Under the pieces are notes generated by a model. It was given only the letters and a program-made list of their open reading frames with translations, searched no databases and had not been told where the DNA came from. The translations under genes were made by a program, and so were the position numbers. This document shows, one piece after another, positions 28,746 through 38,775 of a DNA stretch of 51,541 bases (positions are counted from its first letter, which is position 1; each line of letters opens with the position of its first letter). The DNA is from Candidatus Polarisedimenticolaceae bacterium (GTDB taxonomy: Bacteria > Pseudomonadota > Gammaproteobacteria > Chromatiales > Chromatiaceae), in NCBI GenBank assembly GCA_021648685.1, contig JAKISI010000017.1, forward strand, positions 1 to 51,541. Reading direction: 5' to 3'.

Positions 28746-29261
28746 ATGGCAAGAAGTGGCATCAATAAAGTGATTCTTATCGGTAATCTGGGGCAGGACC
28801 CGGATGTGCGTTACATGCCTAATGGCAATGCGGTGGCCAATGTTTCATTGGCTACCTCAGAGTCCTGGAAGGATCAGAACACAGGGGAGACCCAGGAGCG
28901 AACCGAGTGGCATCGCGTAGTCTTCTTTCGGCGGCTGGGTGAGATTGTGGGTGAGTACTGCAAAAAAGGCTCAAAGATCTACGTGGAAGGCAAGCTACAG
29001 ACGCGCAAGTGGCAGGATAAAAATGGTCAGGATCGCTACACCACAGAGATTGTAGCTGACCAGATGCAGATGCTGGATAGCCGTGGCTCTGGCGGCGGCA
29101 GTGCGGCGTTTACCCAGAATGCGGGCACAAGCACCCAAAATGCGGGCACAAGTACCCAGAATGCGGGTGCCAACAGTGGCGGCCGCCCTGCGCAAAACTC
29201 AGCACCCTCTTCATCGGCTCCAGCACCAGATGCTGATTTTGATGATGATATTCCATTCTGA
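28746..29261 (+). CDS. ssb: Single-stranded DNA-binding protein
   Basis: 171 residues. The OB fold (about 1-107) starts with [21 protein letters not shown] and has the usual WHRVVFF strand. The acidic tip [10 protein letters not shown], which recruits repair partners, is intact. The linker holds three copies of TQNAGTS-type repeat where E. coli has a glycine- and glutamine-rich linker. AAGGAG precedes the start. The gene lies behind yajR and ahead of rfbB, whose start is 11 bases after the ssb stop. Confidence 0.96.
   Translation: MARSGINKVILIGNLGQDPDVRYMPNGNAVANVSLATSESWKDQNTGETQERTEWHRVVFFRRLGEIVGEYCKKGSKIYVEGKLQTRKWQDKNGQDRYTTEIVADQMQMLDSRGSGGGSAAFTQNAGTSTQNAGTSTQNAGANSGGRPAQNSAPSSSAPAPDADFDDDIPF
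29111..29173 (+). repeat. Three 21-bp in-frame tandem repeats in ssb
   Basis: Three units of the yajR repeat (core ACCCARAATGCGGGCACAA), in the same reading frame, encoding [14 protein letters not shown] and TQNAGAN in the SSB linker. The third unit is diverged at its end. Confidence 0.9.
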
Positions 29262-29272
29262 GGGAGAACCTC

Positions 29273-30328
29273 ATGAAGACACTATTGGTAACGGGCGGTG
29301 CAGGATTTATTGGCGGTAACTTTATTCACCTGCTGATGAGTCAGGGAGATGTCAGGGTCATCAACCTGGATCTGCTGACCTATGCAGGTAATCTGGATAC
29401 CCTGGCGGATATTGAAGAGGGTGGTCGCTACGCCTTTGTGCAGGGCGATATATGCAACAAGGAGCTGGTCTCTGATCTGTTACGGCGCTACAGCCCCTCG
29501 GCGCTGGTCAATTTTGCGGCAGAGAGTCATGTCGACCGCTCCATTGATGCCCCGGATGATTTTATCCAGACCAATGTGGTTGGTACCCTCAATCTGCTGG
29601 AGTGCAGCAGGCAATACTGTTCGACATTGCCTGAAAAGCAGGCGGAGTCATTCCGGTTTCTGCATGTCTCTACCGATGAGGTCTATGGTTCACTGGGGGC
29701 CGAAGGGCTGTTCACTGAAGAGACCCCCTATGCGCCAAATTCACCTTACTCGGCATCCAAGGCCGCGTCGGATCATCTGGTGCGAGCCTGGTATCACACC
29801 TATGGGTTGCCGGTAGTCACCACCAACTGTTCCAATAATTATGGCCCGTGCCAGTTCCCGGAGAAGCTGATCCCGCTGATGATTCAGAACGCCACCGTGG
29901 GTAAGCCACTGCCGATCTACGGTGACGGCGGTAATGTTCGTGACTGGTTGTATGTACAGGATCACTGCCGCGCCATCTGGCGGGTGCTGGAGGCGGGGAG
30001 ACCGGGTGAGGTCTACAATATCGGTGGCAATAGCGAGAAGACCAATCTGGAAGTGGTCGATACCCTCTGTGCCATTCTGGATGAACTCATACCGCACTCG
30101 TCCCATATCCCTCACGCCCAGTTCAAACATTTTGTTACAGACCGCCCTGGTCATGACCGACGCTATGCCATCGATGCCTCCAAGATCAAGCGTGAACTGG
30201 GTTGGGAGCCGCAAGAGACCTTTGAGTCCGGGATGCGTGCAACCGTGCAGTGGTATATTGATAACGCCGCATGGTGCAAGCGTGTGATGGATGGCAGTTA
30301 TCGGGGCGAACGGTTGGGTCGACTATAA
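29273..30328 (+). CDS. rfbB: dTDP-glucose 4,6-dehydratase
   Basis: Second step of dTDP-L-rhamnose synthesis, 351 residues. It is an extended SDR with the NAD motif TGGAGFIGGNFIHLL, the active-site region STDEVYGSLG, the YSASKAASD catalytic tyrosine-lysine, and NNYGPCQFPEKLIP. It is the first of four contiguous rhamnose genes (rfbB, rfbA, rfbC, rfbD), which supply rhamnose for O-antigen or capsule. Confidence 0.96.
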   Translation: MKTLLVTGGAGFIGGNFIHLLMSQGDVRVINLDLLTYAGNLDTLADIEEGGRYAFVQGDICNKELVSDLLRRYSPSALVNFAAESHVDRSIDAPDDFIQTNVVGTLNLLECSRQYCSTLPEKQAESFRFLHVSTDEVYGSLGAEGLFTEETPYAPNSPYSASKAASDHLVRAWYHTYGLPVVTTNCSNNYGPCQFPEKLIPLMIQNATVGKPLPIYGDGGNVRDWLYVQDHCRAIWRVLEAGRPGEVYNIGGNSEKTNLEVVDTLCAILDELIPHSSHIPHAQFKHFVTDRPGHDRRYAIDASKIKRELGWEPQETFESGMRATVQWYIDNAAWCKRVMDGSYRGERLGRL

Positions 30329-30346
30329 GCGGGATATAGGTAAATT

Positions 30347-31225
30347 ATGAAAGGCATTCTATTGGCCGGTGGCTCTGGCACCCGGCTCTATCCGCTCACC
30401 CGTGCTGTAAGCAAGCAGCTACTGCCCATCTACGATAAACCGATGATCTACTACCCATTGGCGACTCTGATGATGGCCGGTATCCGGGATATTCTGATCA
30501 TCACAACACCACAGGATGCACCGCTCTTCAAGGCGCTGCTTGAAGATGGGCAGCAGTGGGGTGTTCAGCTGAGCTATGCGGTACAACCAGAACCCGGTGG
30601 CCTGGCCCAGGCATTTCATATTGGGCGGGACTTTATTGCAGGTCAACCCTGCTGCCTGGTGCTGGGGGATAATATCTTTCACGGTCACGGATTGGTAGAG
30701 GTGCTAAAACAGGCCGCTGAGCATAGCGATGGCGCCACGGTCTTTGGCTACTGGGTAAAAGATCCAGAGCGCTATGGCGTGGCGGGTTTTGATGCAGAGG
30801 GTGAGGTCGTCAGCCTGGAAGAGAAACCAGAGAATCCAGCATCCAACTATGCGGTTACGGGTCTCTATTTTTATGATCGCCAGGTCACGGAGTTGGCCGC
30901 ATCACTCAAACCCTCTGCGCGTGGAGAGCTGGAGATTACCGATCTTAACCGGCTCTATCTGGAGCAGGGCAAACTGCATCTGAAAAAATTTGGACGCGGT
31001 ACCGCCTGGTTGGATACCGGCACCCACGAGTCGCTGATGCAGGCGAGCAGCTTCATTGAGACCATTGAAGAGCGTCAGGGGCTGAAGGTCTGCTGCCCGG
31101 AGGAGATCGCCTACGGAAATGGCTGGATTGATACTGAGCAGGTCAGGGCGTTGGGCAGAGTGCTTGAGAAAAATGGTTATGGCCAGTATCTGCTTGAGCT
31201 GTGTGAAAGAGAACCCTATCCATGA
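30347..31225 (+). CDS. rfbA: Glucose-1-phosphate thymidylyltransferase
   Basis: First step of dTDP-rhamnose synthesis: it joins dTTP and glucose-1-phosphate. 292 residues with [20 protein letters not shown] at the start, [11 protein letters not shown], and the sugar-binding [19 protein letters not shown]. It begins 18 bases after rfbB, and its stop overlaps the rfbC start by four bases (ATGA). Confidence 0.97.
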   Translation: MKGILLAGGSGTRLYPLTRAVSKQLLPIYDKPMIYYPLATLMMAGIRDILIITTPQDAPLFKALLEDGQQWGVQLSYAVQPEPGGLAQAFHIGRDFIAGQPCCLVLGDNIFHGHGLVEVLKQAAEHSDGATVFGYWVKDPERYGVAGFDAEGEVVSLEEKPENPASNYAVTGLYFYDRQVTELAASLKPSARGELEITDLNRLYLEQGKLHLKKFGRGTAWLDTGTHESLMQASSFIETIEERQGLKVCCPEEIAYGNGWIDTEQVRALGRVLEKNGYGQYLLELCEREPYP

Positions 31226-31785
31226 AAATCATAGAGACAGAGATCCCCGGTGTACTCCTGATTGAACCCCAGCTGTTTGGTGATGAACGAGGTTGGTTTG
31301 TGGAGACCTGGCAGCAGCAGCGCTATGCCGAACAGGGTATGCCAGGCTCCTTTGTGCAGGATAACCAGGCGTTTTCACAGCGCGGCGTGCTGCGCGGGCT
31401 GCACCTTCAGCATCCGCATGGCCAGGGTAAACTGGTGCAGGTCATCTCTGGAGAGGTGTTCGATGTGGCAGTGGATGTACGCCGTGGCTCCCCCTGTTTT
31501 GGGCGCTGGGTGGGGGCAATCCTGTCAGATAAAAACCGCCACCAATTCTATGTCCCGGAAGGCTTTGCACATGGCTATTGTGTACTCAGTGAAGAGGCGC
31601 TCTTCAGCTACAAGTGTACTGACAGCTACCATCCTGAGAGCCAGCTTTCCATACGTTGGGATGACCCTGCGTTAGCGATTGATTGGCCGCTGAATGGAGA
31701 GCCGCTTCTGTCAGACAAGGATCGGGAGGCCCCCTGCCTGCATGAGATTTCTGAGGATAGATTGCCACCGTACCGAGGTGAATAG
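31222..31785 (+). CDS. rfbC: dTDP-4-dehydrorhamnose 3,5-epimerase
   Basis: Third step of the pathway, 187 residues, cupin fold. The catalytic histidine is in [15 protein letters not shown], and the region around [17 protein letters not shown] is characteristic. It is translationally coupled to rfbA. The family's usual length is about 180-185. Confidence 0.96.
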   Translation: MKIIETEIPGVLLIEPQLFGDERGWFVETWQQQRYAEQGMPGSFVQDNQAFSQRGVLRGLHLQHPHGQGKLVQVISGEVFDVAVDVRRGSPCFGRWVGAILSDKNRHQFYVPEGFAHGYCVLSEEALFSYKCTDSYHPESQLSIRWDDPALAIDWPLNGEPLLSDKDREAPCLHEISEDRLPPYRGE

Positions 31786-31788
31786 GCC

Positions 31789-32682
31789 GTGAGTCAGAAA
31801 CGACCACATATATTGCTGATCAGTAACAGCGGTCAGGTGGGCTGGGAGCTTCAGCGTACCCTGGCACCTTTGGGTGAGGTTGTTGCGACCGGCCGAAACA
31901 GGGGGGCCAAACTGGTTGTTGATCTGGCCAGGCCCGACTCCCTGGTGCAGGCCTTTAATGAGGTCAGGCCGACACTTGTGGTCAATGCTGCGGCCTACAC
32001 AGCAGTAGATAAAGCTGAAAGCGAACCGGATCTGGCCGAAGTGGTAAATGCCGTAGCCCCAGGCATTATTGGTGAACTGGCGACCCGGCAGGGTGCGGCG
32101 GTGATCCACTACTCTACTGATTATGTCTTTGATGGGGCATTGGATTGTCCATACCGTGAGGATGATAAAACCAACCCTGCTGGGGTCTATGGCCGCACTA
32201 AATTGCAGGGTGAGCAGGCGCTGCTTGATAGCGCTGCTGATGCACTGATATTTCGTACAGCATGGGTTTATGGACAGCATGGAGAGAACTTTCTTAAAAC
32301 CATGCAGCGGCTGTTTGCCGAGCGGGATGAGCTGCGGGTTGTTGATGACCAGGTTGGCAGCCCGACATGGAGCCGGATGATTGCTGAGGCCACGGCTCAG
32401 ATCGCTGCTCAACTGAAGATGAATACTGCACGATTTGGTGAAAAGCGGGGCATCTATCATCTCACCGCAGCCGGTCAGACAAGCTGGTTTGGTTTTGCCC
32501 AGGCAATTTTGAAAAACTCGGAATCTGATTGCCGTCTGTTGCCTATCCCCGGCACCGAGTACCCGACACCGGCAGTGCGCCCCGCCTGGTCGGTGCTGGA
32601 TAACAGAAAACTGAATGATACCTTCGGGCTGGCACTACCTGACTGGTGCGGCTCATTACAGCAATGTATGGCGGAGGGCTGA
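31789..32682 (+). CDS. rfbD: dTDP-4-dehydrorhamnose reductase
   Basis: Last step of dTDP-L-rhamnose synthesis with NAD(P)H, 297 residues. The N-terminal nucleotide site is a variant, SNSGQVGWEL (usually G-x-x-GQLG). YSTDYVFDG and the YGRTKLQGE catalytic pair are present. The start is GTG three bases after the rfbC stop. The gene converges with rnd, nine bases apart. Confidence 0.94.
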   Translation: MSQKRPHILLISNSGQVGWELQRTLAPLGEVVATGRNRGAKLVVDLARPDSLVQAFNEVRPTLVVNAAAYTAVDKAESEPDLAEVVNAVAPGIIGELATRQGAAVIHYSTDYVFDGALDCPYREDDKTNPAGVYGRTKLQGEQALLDSAADALIFRTAWVYGQHGENFLKTMQRLFAERDELRVVDDQVGSPTWSRMIAEATAQIAAQLKMNTARFGEKRGIYHLTAAGQTSWFGFAQAILKNSESDCRLLPIPGTEYPTPAVRPAWSVLDNRKLNDTFGLALPDWCGSLQQCMAEG

Positions 32683-32691
32683 TCTCAGCCG

Positions 32692-33849
32692 CTACGCCTC
32701 GGATGAGGTCAAACAGAGCTGGCCATTTATATAGTGTGGCCAGAGCTCACCAGCCACAACCTTTTGCAGATCATCTCCAATCACCGCCTTTTTCCAGCCG
32801 CTGAGAAATGCCAGATCCTGACTGCCAGTTACCAGCTGTTCCAACTCTTTGCGGGTTGCCAGCGCCTGGGAGCTGAGCTGCTGCTTTTTGGCCAGCAGCC
32901 GTACACTGCACATTAGAATATCCACCATCGCCTCCTGTTCGGTGGTCAGGCGGATGCGCTGGATTTTCTCTTTGGGCCATCTCTCAGTGGGGAGCTTGCT
33001 GCTGTCACTGATGAGCTTTAGCAGGGTGTCACCATGCCGCTCTATGGCATGTCCTTCCAGCCCGCGGATGCGTGAAAGCCCGGCTTTATCTTTTGGTCTG
33101 CGCCGCGCCAGCTCTAGCAGCACATCATCCTTGATGATCCAGCCTTTGGGCTTGTTGCGCTTCATGGCTATCTCTTCGCGCCAACTGGCAAGGAACTGGA
33201 GTATGGCAAGTTGCACCCCTTTCAGATGCTGACGGCCACGGATGCGCTGCCACTGTTGCTGCGGGTCGATCTGGTAGGTGGCAGCTGCAGTCAGGGTGTT
33301 GAAGTCATCTTCCAGCCAGTGGGTGCGTCCAAGATGCTCCAGTTCTGCCTTTAATTGAAGGTATATCCTGCCGAGGTAGATGACATCATCCAGTGCGTAG
33401 CGGTGCTGCTCTTGGGGCAGTGGGCGCAGGCTCCAATCAGCACGGGAGTGGCTCTTGTCCAGTGTGATGCCGAGCAGTTTTTGTACCAGAGGCGCATAGC
33501 CAACCTGATCCCCATGGCCGGTCAGCATGGCGGCAAGCTGAGTGTCGAACAGTGGTGTGGGCAGGGTATCCCACAGCTGATGGAAGATCTCCAGATCCTG
33601 ACGACCGGCATGGAATATCTTGGTTATCCCTGGATCTTTCAGCAGTGGCATCAAGGCGGAGAAGTCATCCACCTTAAGTGGGTCGATGCAGGCAGCGATC
33701 TGTTCATTGGCGATCTGCAGCAGACAGAATTTGGGGTAGTAACTTTTCTCCCGCAGGAACTCGGTATCGAGAGCCAGCCAGCTGCTGCCGGCTAGTCGGA
33801 TGCATAGATCCTGGAGTTGATCCGGGGTGTCGATGAAGAGCTCTTGCAT
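32692..33849 (-). CDS. rnd: Ribonuclease D
   Basis: A 3'-5' exoribonuclease that trims tRNA precursors, 385 residues. DEDD exonuclease motifs: ALDTEFLREKSYYP (Exo I), IFHAGRQDLEIF (Exo II), and RYALDDVIYLGRIY (Exo III with tyrosine). An HRDC domain follows at about 210-290. Its promoter region overlaps the beginning of the divergent membrane protein gene. Confidence 0.95.
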   Translation of the reverse strand: MQELFIDTPDQLQDLCIRLAGSSWLALDTEFLREKSYYPKFCLLQIANEQIAACIDPLKVDDFSALMPLLKDPGITKIFHAGRQDLEIFHQLWDTLPTPLFDTQLAAMLTGHGDQVGYAPLVQKLLGITLDKSHSRADWSLRPLPQEQHRYALDDVIYLGRIYLQLKAELEHLGRTHWLEDDFNTLTAAATYQIDPQQQWQRIRGRQHLKGVQLAILQFLASWREEIAMKRNKPKGWIIKDDVLLELARRRPKDKAGLSRIRGLEGHAIERHGDTLLKLISDSSKLPTERWPKEKIQRIRLTTEQEAMVDILMCSVRLLAKKQQLSSQALATRKELEQLVTGSQDLAFLSGWKKAVIGDDLQKVVAGELWPHYINGQLCLTSSEA

Positions 33850-33955
33850 ATGGTTTCTACTATTCTTTAATAGGATTTGGCCTGCCGTTATGGCGAGGTT
33901 GTCATGTCAAAGGTATGATGCCTGTATAAATGATAACTGTGAAGTGGATAGCCCA

Positions 33956-34471
33956 GTGAGTGCACTATTTAACTATTTCTTTGAACTTTGCCTGTTGCGG
34001 GTTAAACCGCAGGATCTTCCCGCCTCCGGGGCGCTGCTGGGTCTGGTCATCCTGGCCAATATAACGGTGGGTGTTCTGGCCTTTGGTGGCTTCTATGGAG
34101 GTGTCACACGGGCATTGATGGCCGGCGTGGTGGAGAGCCTCTTTTTCCTGACTGCGCTGGGGCTGCTGCTCTATTGTAAAAGGCTGCTTTCACGTTTTAC
34201 TCAATCGGCAACGGCCCTGCTGGGGAGCAGCACGCTGCTGGCGATTATACTGATTCCACTCTATTCAATGGGAGGGGGCACGGCAGATCACACAGCCATG
34301 GCTGTAGTGGCTGATTTGGGTGCGCTGCTGTTACTGGTCTGGTCACTGACGATTATGGGGCATATCCTGCACCATACACTGGAGATTCCTTTTGGACATG
34401 GTGTTTTATTGGGCATGATCTATTTTCTCATCTCCAGCCTGTTGGTCGGAAGCCTCTTTCCGCTGTCATGA
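33956..34471 (+). CDS. Conserved integral membrane protein upstream of mpl
   Basis: About 171 residues, unknown function. Four to five hydrophobic segments (for example ALLGLVILANITVGVLAF, LFFLTALGLLLYC, GVLLGMIYFLISSLLVG). The frame is open back to 33827, but those codons overlap rnd and encode no plausible protein. The GTG at 33956 places the first membrane-proximal helix at the usual distance, and a GTG at 33944 is an alternative. Its stop overlaps the mpl start (ATGA), so the two are translationally coupled. That suggests, but does not show, an envelope role. Confidence 0.7.
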   Translation: MSALFNYFFELCLLRVKPQDLPASGALLGLVILANITVGVLAFGGFYGGVTRALMAGVVESLFFLTALGLLLYCKRLLSRFTQSATALLGSSTLLAIILIPLYSMGGGTADHTAMAVVADLGALLLLVWSLTIMGHILHHTLEIPFGHGVLLGMIYFLISSLLVGSLFPLS

Positions 34472-35844
34472 AGATCCATATCCTGGGGATTTGCGGCACC
34501 TTTATGGGCGGGATTGCCCTGCTGGCCAGGGCGATGGGGCACGAGGTGAGCGGTTCCGATGCCAATGTCTATCCGCCGATGAGCCGACAGCTTGAGGCCG
34601 CCGGCATTCGCCTGCTGGAGGGCTATGACCCGGCACACCTGAAACAGCCCCCTGATTGTGTGATTGTGGGCAATGCCCTGTCGCGGGGCAACCCTGCGGT
34701 AGAGTATATGCTGGATGCGGGTCTGTGCTACACGTCAGGCCCACAGTGGCTGGCAGAGCATGTGCTGCAAAGGCGCTGGGTGCTGGCGGTGGCCGGGACG
34801 CATGGCAAGACCTCAACCGCCAGCCTGCTGGCCTGGATCTTGGAAGATGCCGGGCTGAATCCAGGGTTCCTGATTGGTGGTGTACCGCTCAATTTTGGTG
34901 TTTCGGCCCGCCTTGGCAGTGATCCCTTCTTCGTGGTTGAGGCCGATGAATATGATACGGCCTTTTTCGACAAACGTTCCAAGTTTGTCCATTACCGCCC
35001 CAGAACGCTGATACTCAATAATCTTGAATTTGATCATGCTGACATCTTTGATGATCTGGCCATGATTCAGCGACAATTTCATCATCTGGTGCGTACCGTG
35101 CCGGGTAGTGGCCTGATCATTGCACCGGAGGCCGATCAGGCGCTGCATGAGGTGCTGGAGATGGGGTGCTGGACCAGGGTGGAACGGTTCAGCCCGGATG
35201 CCAGATCAGAGTGGCATCCGGCGCAGACCAATCCGGATGGCAGCTGCTTTGATGTGATCTGCCATGGTAAAAGAGCGGGTCGGGTGGAGTGGGATCTGAA
35301 TGGCCGCCACAATATCGCCAATGCGCTGGCGGCTCTGGCTGCGGCAAGGCATGTCGGCGTCACCCCTGCGATTGCGCTTGAGGGCTTGGCCTCCTTTAAG
35401 AATGTGCGGCGCCGAATGGAGCTGCGGGGCGAGATAAATGGCATCAAGGTCTACGATGACTTTGCGCATCATCCGACGGCCATCGAGACAACGCTGGCAG
35501 GGCTACGGGCGCGAGTGGGTGAGGAGCGGATCATTGCGGTGCTGGAGCTGCGCTCCAACACCATGCGCATGGGGGTGCATGCCGAGCAACTGGCTGCCTC
35601 TTTGTGGGCGGCGGATTGTGTCATGGTCTATACCCCGCCTGAGCTGCCGCTGGATGCTGAGCGGGTCTTTGCTGATCTGGGTGAGCGCGCTCAGCTGCAT
35701 GCCTCGGTTGCTGATATTGTGGCTGCCATCGGGGTTGAGGCGCAACCCGGAGATCATCTGCTGGTGATGAGTAACGGCGGTTTTGAGAATATCCACCAGC
35801 GCCTGCTGGAGAAGCTGGCTGCATCAGCCTCGGTAGAGGGTTAA
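34468..35844 (+). CDS. mpl: UDP-N-acetylmuramate:L-alanyl-gamma-D-glutamyl-meso-diaminopimelate ligase
   Basis: It recycles the cell-wall tripeptide by joining it to UDP-MurNAc. 458 residues, a Mur ligase. It opens with KIHILGICGTFMGGIALLA, has the ATP loop VAGTHGKTSTASLLAW, EADEYDTAFFDKRSKF, and NNLEFDHADIF. The C-terminal domain has YDDFAHHPTAI. The stop codon coincides with the first bases of the MITE-like element that follows. Confidence 0.96.
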   Translation: MKIHILGICGTFMGGIALLARAMGHEVSGSDANVYPPMSRQLEAAGIRLLEGYDPAHLKQPPDCVIVGNALSRGNPAVEYMLDAGLCYTSGPQWLAEHVLQRRWVLAVAGTHGKTSTASLLAWILEDAGLNPGFLIGGVPLNFGVSARLGSDPFFVVEADEYDTAFFDKRSKFVHYRPRTLILNNLEFDHADIFDDLAMIQRQFHHLVRTVPGSGLIIAPEADQALHEVLEMGCWTRVERFSPDARSEWHPAQTNPDGSCFDVICHGKRAGRVEWDLNGRHNIANALAALAAARHVGVTPAIALEGLASFKNVRRRMELRGEINGIKVYDDFAHHPTAIETTLAGLRARVGEERIIAVLELRSNTMRMGVHAEQLAASLWAADCVMVYTPPELPLDAERVFADLGERAQLHASVADIVAAIGVEAQPGDHLLVMSNGGFENIHQRLLEKLAASASVEG

Positions 35845-36120
35845 ACCTAGAATCCGCAGTTGGACGGGGTGGAGTGTGCGCTTGTGGGGGTGCAGGGCAA
35901 GGCGCAACGACGTAGAATAGTTGATCTATTCCAAGGAGTTGCAACGCGGCCATGCGCCGCCACAAGCGTGCAATCCACCCCGTAGCGCGGTTCATCCAGC
36001 AAGTGAAGAGCCTGCCCCATGAGCGTAGCGAGTGCTTTTGGTACTGGATAAAAGTGAAAAATATTAAGTACATCAATATGTTGATGCATCCTCAAAGCGG
36101 TCAACTGCGGAATCTAGGTT
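35844..36120. mobile_element. MITE-like element with terminal and nested inverted repeats
   Basis: A 277-bp non-coding unit. The left terminus AACCTAGAATCCGCAGTTG and the right terminus (36102-36120, reverse complement AACCTAGATTCCGCAGTTG) differ at one position. Inside, 35866-35890 and 35957-35981 form a second inverted repeat (21 of 25), and pairing continues loosely to a centre near 35923, giving a long hairpin. There is no transposase and no clear target duplication. A diverged copy of the right end lies at 17891-17985. The family is not identified. Confidence 0.82.
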
Positions 36121-36122
36121 AA

Positions 36123-36737
36123 ATGTCTGAGTCTGGAGAGCCCATCACCCTGGCCATCACCGGCGCATCGGGCAGTGCCTATGGTTTGCGTCTGCTGCAA
36201 TCCCTGCTGGCTGCCAGGCGGCAGGTCTACCTGCTGCTCTCCCGGCCAGGGCAGCTGGTCATCAAGATGGAGGCGGGGCTGGATCTGCCCAACACTCCAG
36301 CTGATATCCAGACCTTTTTCACTGAGCAGTTCCAGGCCGGAGAGGGGCAGCTTCGGGTCTTTGGACGCGAGCAGTGGACAGCGCCGGTGGCCAGCGGCTC
36401 CAACCCTGCCGAAGCGATGGTGGTCTGTCCCTGCACCACCTCGACCCTCTCCTCGATCGCCTGTGGTGCCAGCAACAACCTGCTGGAGCGGGCTGCCGAT
36501 GTGATGCTGAAAGAGCAGCGCAAACTGATACTGGTGGTGCGGGAGACCCCGTTCTCTGCCATCCATCTGGAGAATATGCTCAAACTGGCGCGACTGGGTG
36601 TAGTGATCATGCCGGCCTGCCCCGGCTTCTATAATCAGCCGCAAACCATAGATGAGATTGTGGACTTTATGGTGGCGCGGGTGCTGGATCAACTGGGGAT
36701 TGAGCACCAGCTTGCACCAAGGTGGGGGGAGGGTTGA
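36123..36737 (+). CDS. ubiX: Flavin prenyltransferase UbiX
   Basis: It makes prenylated FMN, the cofactor of the UbiD decarboxylase of ubiquinone synthesis. 204 residues with [20 protein letters not shown] at the start, the [20 protein letters not shown] loop, and [15 protein letters not shown]. The ATG lies two bases beyond the end of the MITE-like element, so the ribosome-binding region is element DNA; only a weak AGG (36116-36118) is available. Its 3' end overlaps the converging DedA-PAP2 gene by 71 bases. Confidence 0.95.
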   Translation: MSESGEPITLAITGASGSAYGLRLLQSLLAARRQVYLLLSRPGQLVIKMEAGLDLPNTPADIQTFFTEQFQAGEGQLRVFGREQWTAPVASGSNPAEAMVVCPCTTSTLSSIACGASNNLLERAADVMLKEQRKLILVVRETPFSAIHLENMLKLARLGVVIMPACPGFYNQPQTIDEIVDFMVARVLDQLGIEHQLAPRWGEG

Positions 36738-38718
36738 CCCTCTCCGCAGGTGTCTCCATCAACAGCAGATAGGGGGGGATGCTTTTATGCGGCAGATTGC
36801 TGCTATCACTGCGCAGCGTATCCATGGGCGTGAGAAAATCGGGTGAGGTCTCTGCGTAGTGCCAGAGTGCCAGCGCATGCGAACGCTGCTGCTGGGTAAC
36901 ATTGCCCACCCAGAGTTCGGTTTGTCCCGGCATCAGCAGGGTGCTGGATGACCAGAGCCGCAGTACCAGTCGCCCATCCTCAGTAGTGGGTTTGACCAGG
37001 GTCAGCGCTTCATGGCGACCATCATGCACCTGGGGAAACACGGGCAGCGCCTGCAAGGGCAGGGAGGGCGAGAGCAGCTTCAGAATATCCTCCCAGCGCA
37101 GCTCATCGGCCGGTTGCCACCCTTTTTCCATCAGCTTCTCCTTTAGTCCCTCCAGCCTCCCGGCATACTGAAGATAGAATGGATGGTTGCGTCTGCCCCT
37201 GATGTCATTCCGGAAAGCAGGTTGCTGTTGCCATGCGTGATCCAGCCAGTCGGAGGCGTTGAGCCGCTGTTTTTCAACCGCTGGTGAATAGAGCGACATG
37301 TCGGACGCATGGCTGTTCCAGGTTTGCAGGCTGATGGCCACTGTCAGCAGGCTAATAGCACAGAGTGCAAGGCCGCGCCAATGGGTTACCACTGCGGTAT
37401 GCCGGTGATAGGCGATACCGAGCAGCGTCACCCAGGCCAGCCCCAGGCTGAGGCTGGCAATGACATCAGAGAACCAGTGAACCCCCAGATAGAGCCGGGA
37501 GATCGCCACCAGCAGCACCAGCAGTGCCGCCAGACCGTAGGGCAGCCAGCGGTGCAGTGGTGTGATGGCACGTGCAATCACCACGGAGAGAAAACCGAAG
37601 ATCACGGTGGCCCGCAGTGTGTGGCTGCTGGGGAAACCGTAGGGGCTGAGACCGCTGATGCCGATGTCGGGGCGGGGAAGCTGAATACTGTACTTCAGAA
37701 TCAGTGAGGCCAGAAAGCCAAAAGCAACTGCAGCCAGCCAGTAGCCAATGGTCTGCCACTGCTGCTGCCAGATCAGAAAGAGCAGCACCCCCAGCGCCAG
37801 AGCAGCGATAACCGGGGTGTCGGCCAGACGGGTGAAGTGGATCATCAACTGGTCAGCCCAGGGGGTGCGCAGGCTTTGAATGCCCTGAAGCAGTGTCTGA
37901 TCAATCCCCAGGCCGTGCTGCGTAAGTGCTGCTGTCAGGGTGAGTGCCGAGAGTCCGGTAGCGATGACCAGCAGGGTTGCCAGGATAGCCAGCCCCCTCG
38001 CTTCCGGGTGCTGAGGGTCTGCCAGTGCAGCAGCCAGATCCTTCAGCCTGGGGTGATTCTGACTCCACCTGAAGGCCGCCTGCACCCAGAGAGTGGCGCG
38101 TGGGTGGAGGAGCAGAAACAGCCGCTTGACACTCCAGATCAGCAGCCAGACCAACAGCGCCAACAGCAGCAACAGAACAACCAGCCGGACGCCCACCTCT
38201 GAAGCCAGCCCTAATGATGCCCCCACTACCATGCCGGGCAGTAGATAGAGTGGCGCCCAGAGCAGTGCGGAGAAGACGTTGGCCATGAGAAAACGGTTGG
38301 CAGGCATCCCCATCATGCCTGCTACCATCGGGATAATGGCGCGGGTGGGGCCGATAAAGCGGCCAATGACCACACTCTTTCCACCGTAACGCTGAAAGAA
38401 GCGGATACCCCGTTCAAGCGATTTTGGGTGACGGCTAAAGGGCCAGACCCGGGTCAGCTGTTCGCGGTAGTGGTGGCCGAGCATAAAGCTGAGGCCGTCA
38501 CCCACAATGGCACCGGCAATGGCCCATGCGCAGGTGGGCCAGAATTCCAGTGTGCCGGTGCTGATCAGTGCGCCAAAGCCGATCATCATGGCGGCACCGG
38601 GTACCAGCATGCCGATAACGGCCAGGGACTCGCACATGGCAACCAGAAAGATGACGATGCCGGCCCAGACCGGGTGCAGGGCGATCCAATCCAGGAGCTG
38701 CTGTAGTAGCTCAGTCAT
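36667..38718 (-). CDS. DedA / PAP2 phosphatase / LssY-C fusion membrane protein
   Basis: 683 residues in three parts. Residues 1 to about 190 are a DedA (SNARE-associated) domain with [23 protein letters not shown]2 lipid phosphatase follows (about 255-440) with [17 protein letters not shown] and [12 protein letters not shown], so the catalytic histidines are present. The last part, about 490-670, matches the LssY C-terminal domain and begins after a further hydrophobic segment. Likely roles are undecaprenyl or phospholipid phosphate handling. The C-terminus is proline-rich and overlaps ubiX tail to tail. Confidence 0.88.
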   Translation of the reverse strand: MTELLQQLLDWIALHPVWAGIVIFLVAMCESLAVIGMLVPGAAMMIGFGALISTGTLEFWPTCAWAIAGAIVGDGLSFMLGHHYREQLTRVWPFSRHPKSLERGIRFFQRYGGKSVVIGRFIGPTRAIIPMVAGMMGMPANRFLMANVFSALLWAPLYLLPGMVVGASLGLASEVGVRLVVLLLLLALLVWLLIWSVKRLFLLLHPRATLWVQAAFRWSQNHPRLKDLAAALADPQHPEARGLAILATLLVIATGLSALTLTAALTQHGLGIDQTLLQGIQSLRTPWADQLMIHFTRLADTPVIAALALGVLLFLIWQQQWQTIGYWLAAVAFGFLASLILKYSIQLPRPDIGISGLSPYGFPSSHTLRATVIFGFLSVVIARAITPLHRWLPYGLAALLVLLVAISRLYLGVHWFSDVIASLSLGLAWVTLLGIAYHRHTAVVTHWRGLALCAISLLTVAISLQTWNSHASDMSLYSPAVEKQRLNASDWLDHAWQQQPAFRNDIRGRRNHPFYLQYAGRLEGLKEKLMEKGWQPADELRWEDILKLLSPSLPLQALPVFPQVHDGRHEALTLVKPTTEDGRLVLRLWSSSTLLMPGQTELWVGNVTQQQRSHALALWHYAETSPDFLTPMDTLRSDSSNLPHKSIPPYLLLMETPAERVNPPPTLVQAGAQSPVDPAPAPP

Positions 38719-38752
38719 TGTTGATTGCAGGTTTCAAGTTGCTGATAAGGTT

Positions 38753-38775
38753 CCCTCTCCCTGCAAGGGAGAGGG
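38753..38775. repeat. CCCTCTCCC-type dispersed hairpin
   Basis: A perfect 10-base stem (CCCTCTCCCT/AGGGAGAGGG) around GCA, followed by GAGGG. A second, imperfect C- and G-rich pair lies at 38814-38852. This is the common pyrimidine-rich intergenic repeat of many proteobacteria. It sits between the starts of the DedA fusion and the end of hemL, both on the minus strand, and could terminate hemL transcription. Confidence 0.5.

Noticed and set aside
33827-33955. Upstream extension of the membrane protein before mpl
   Set aside because: The first 43 codons overlap the start of rnd on the other strand and encode no plausible N-terminus; a GTG at 33956 fits better.
35621-36076. Minus-strand open frame across the mpl end and the MITE-like element
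   Set aside because: It crosses the element boundary and the mpl coding strand, and shows no family pattern.
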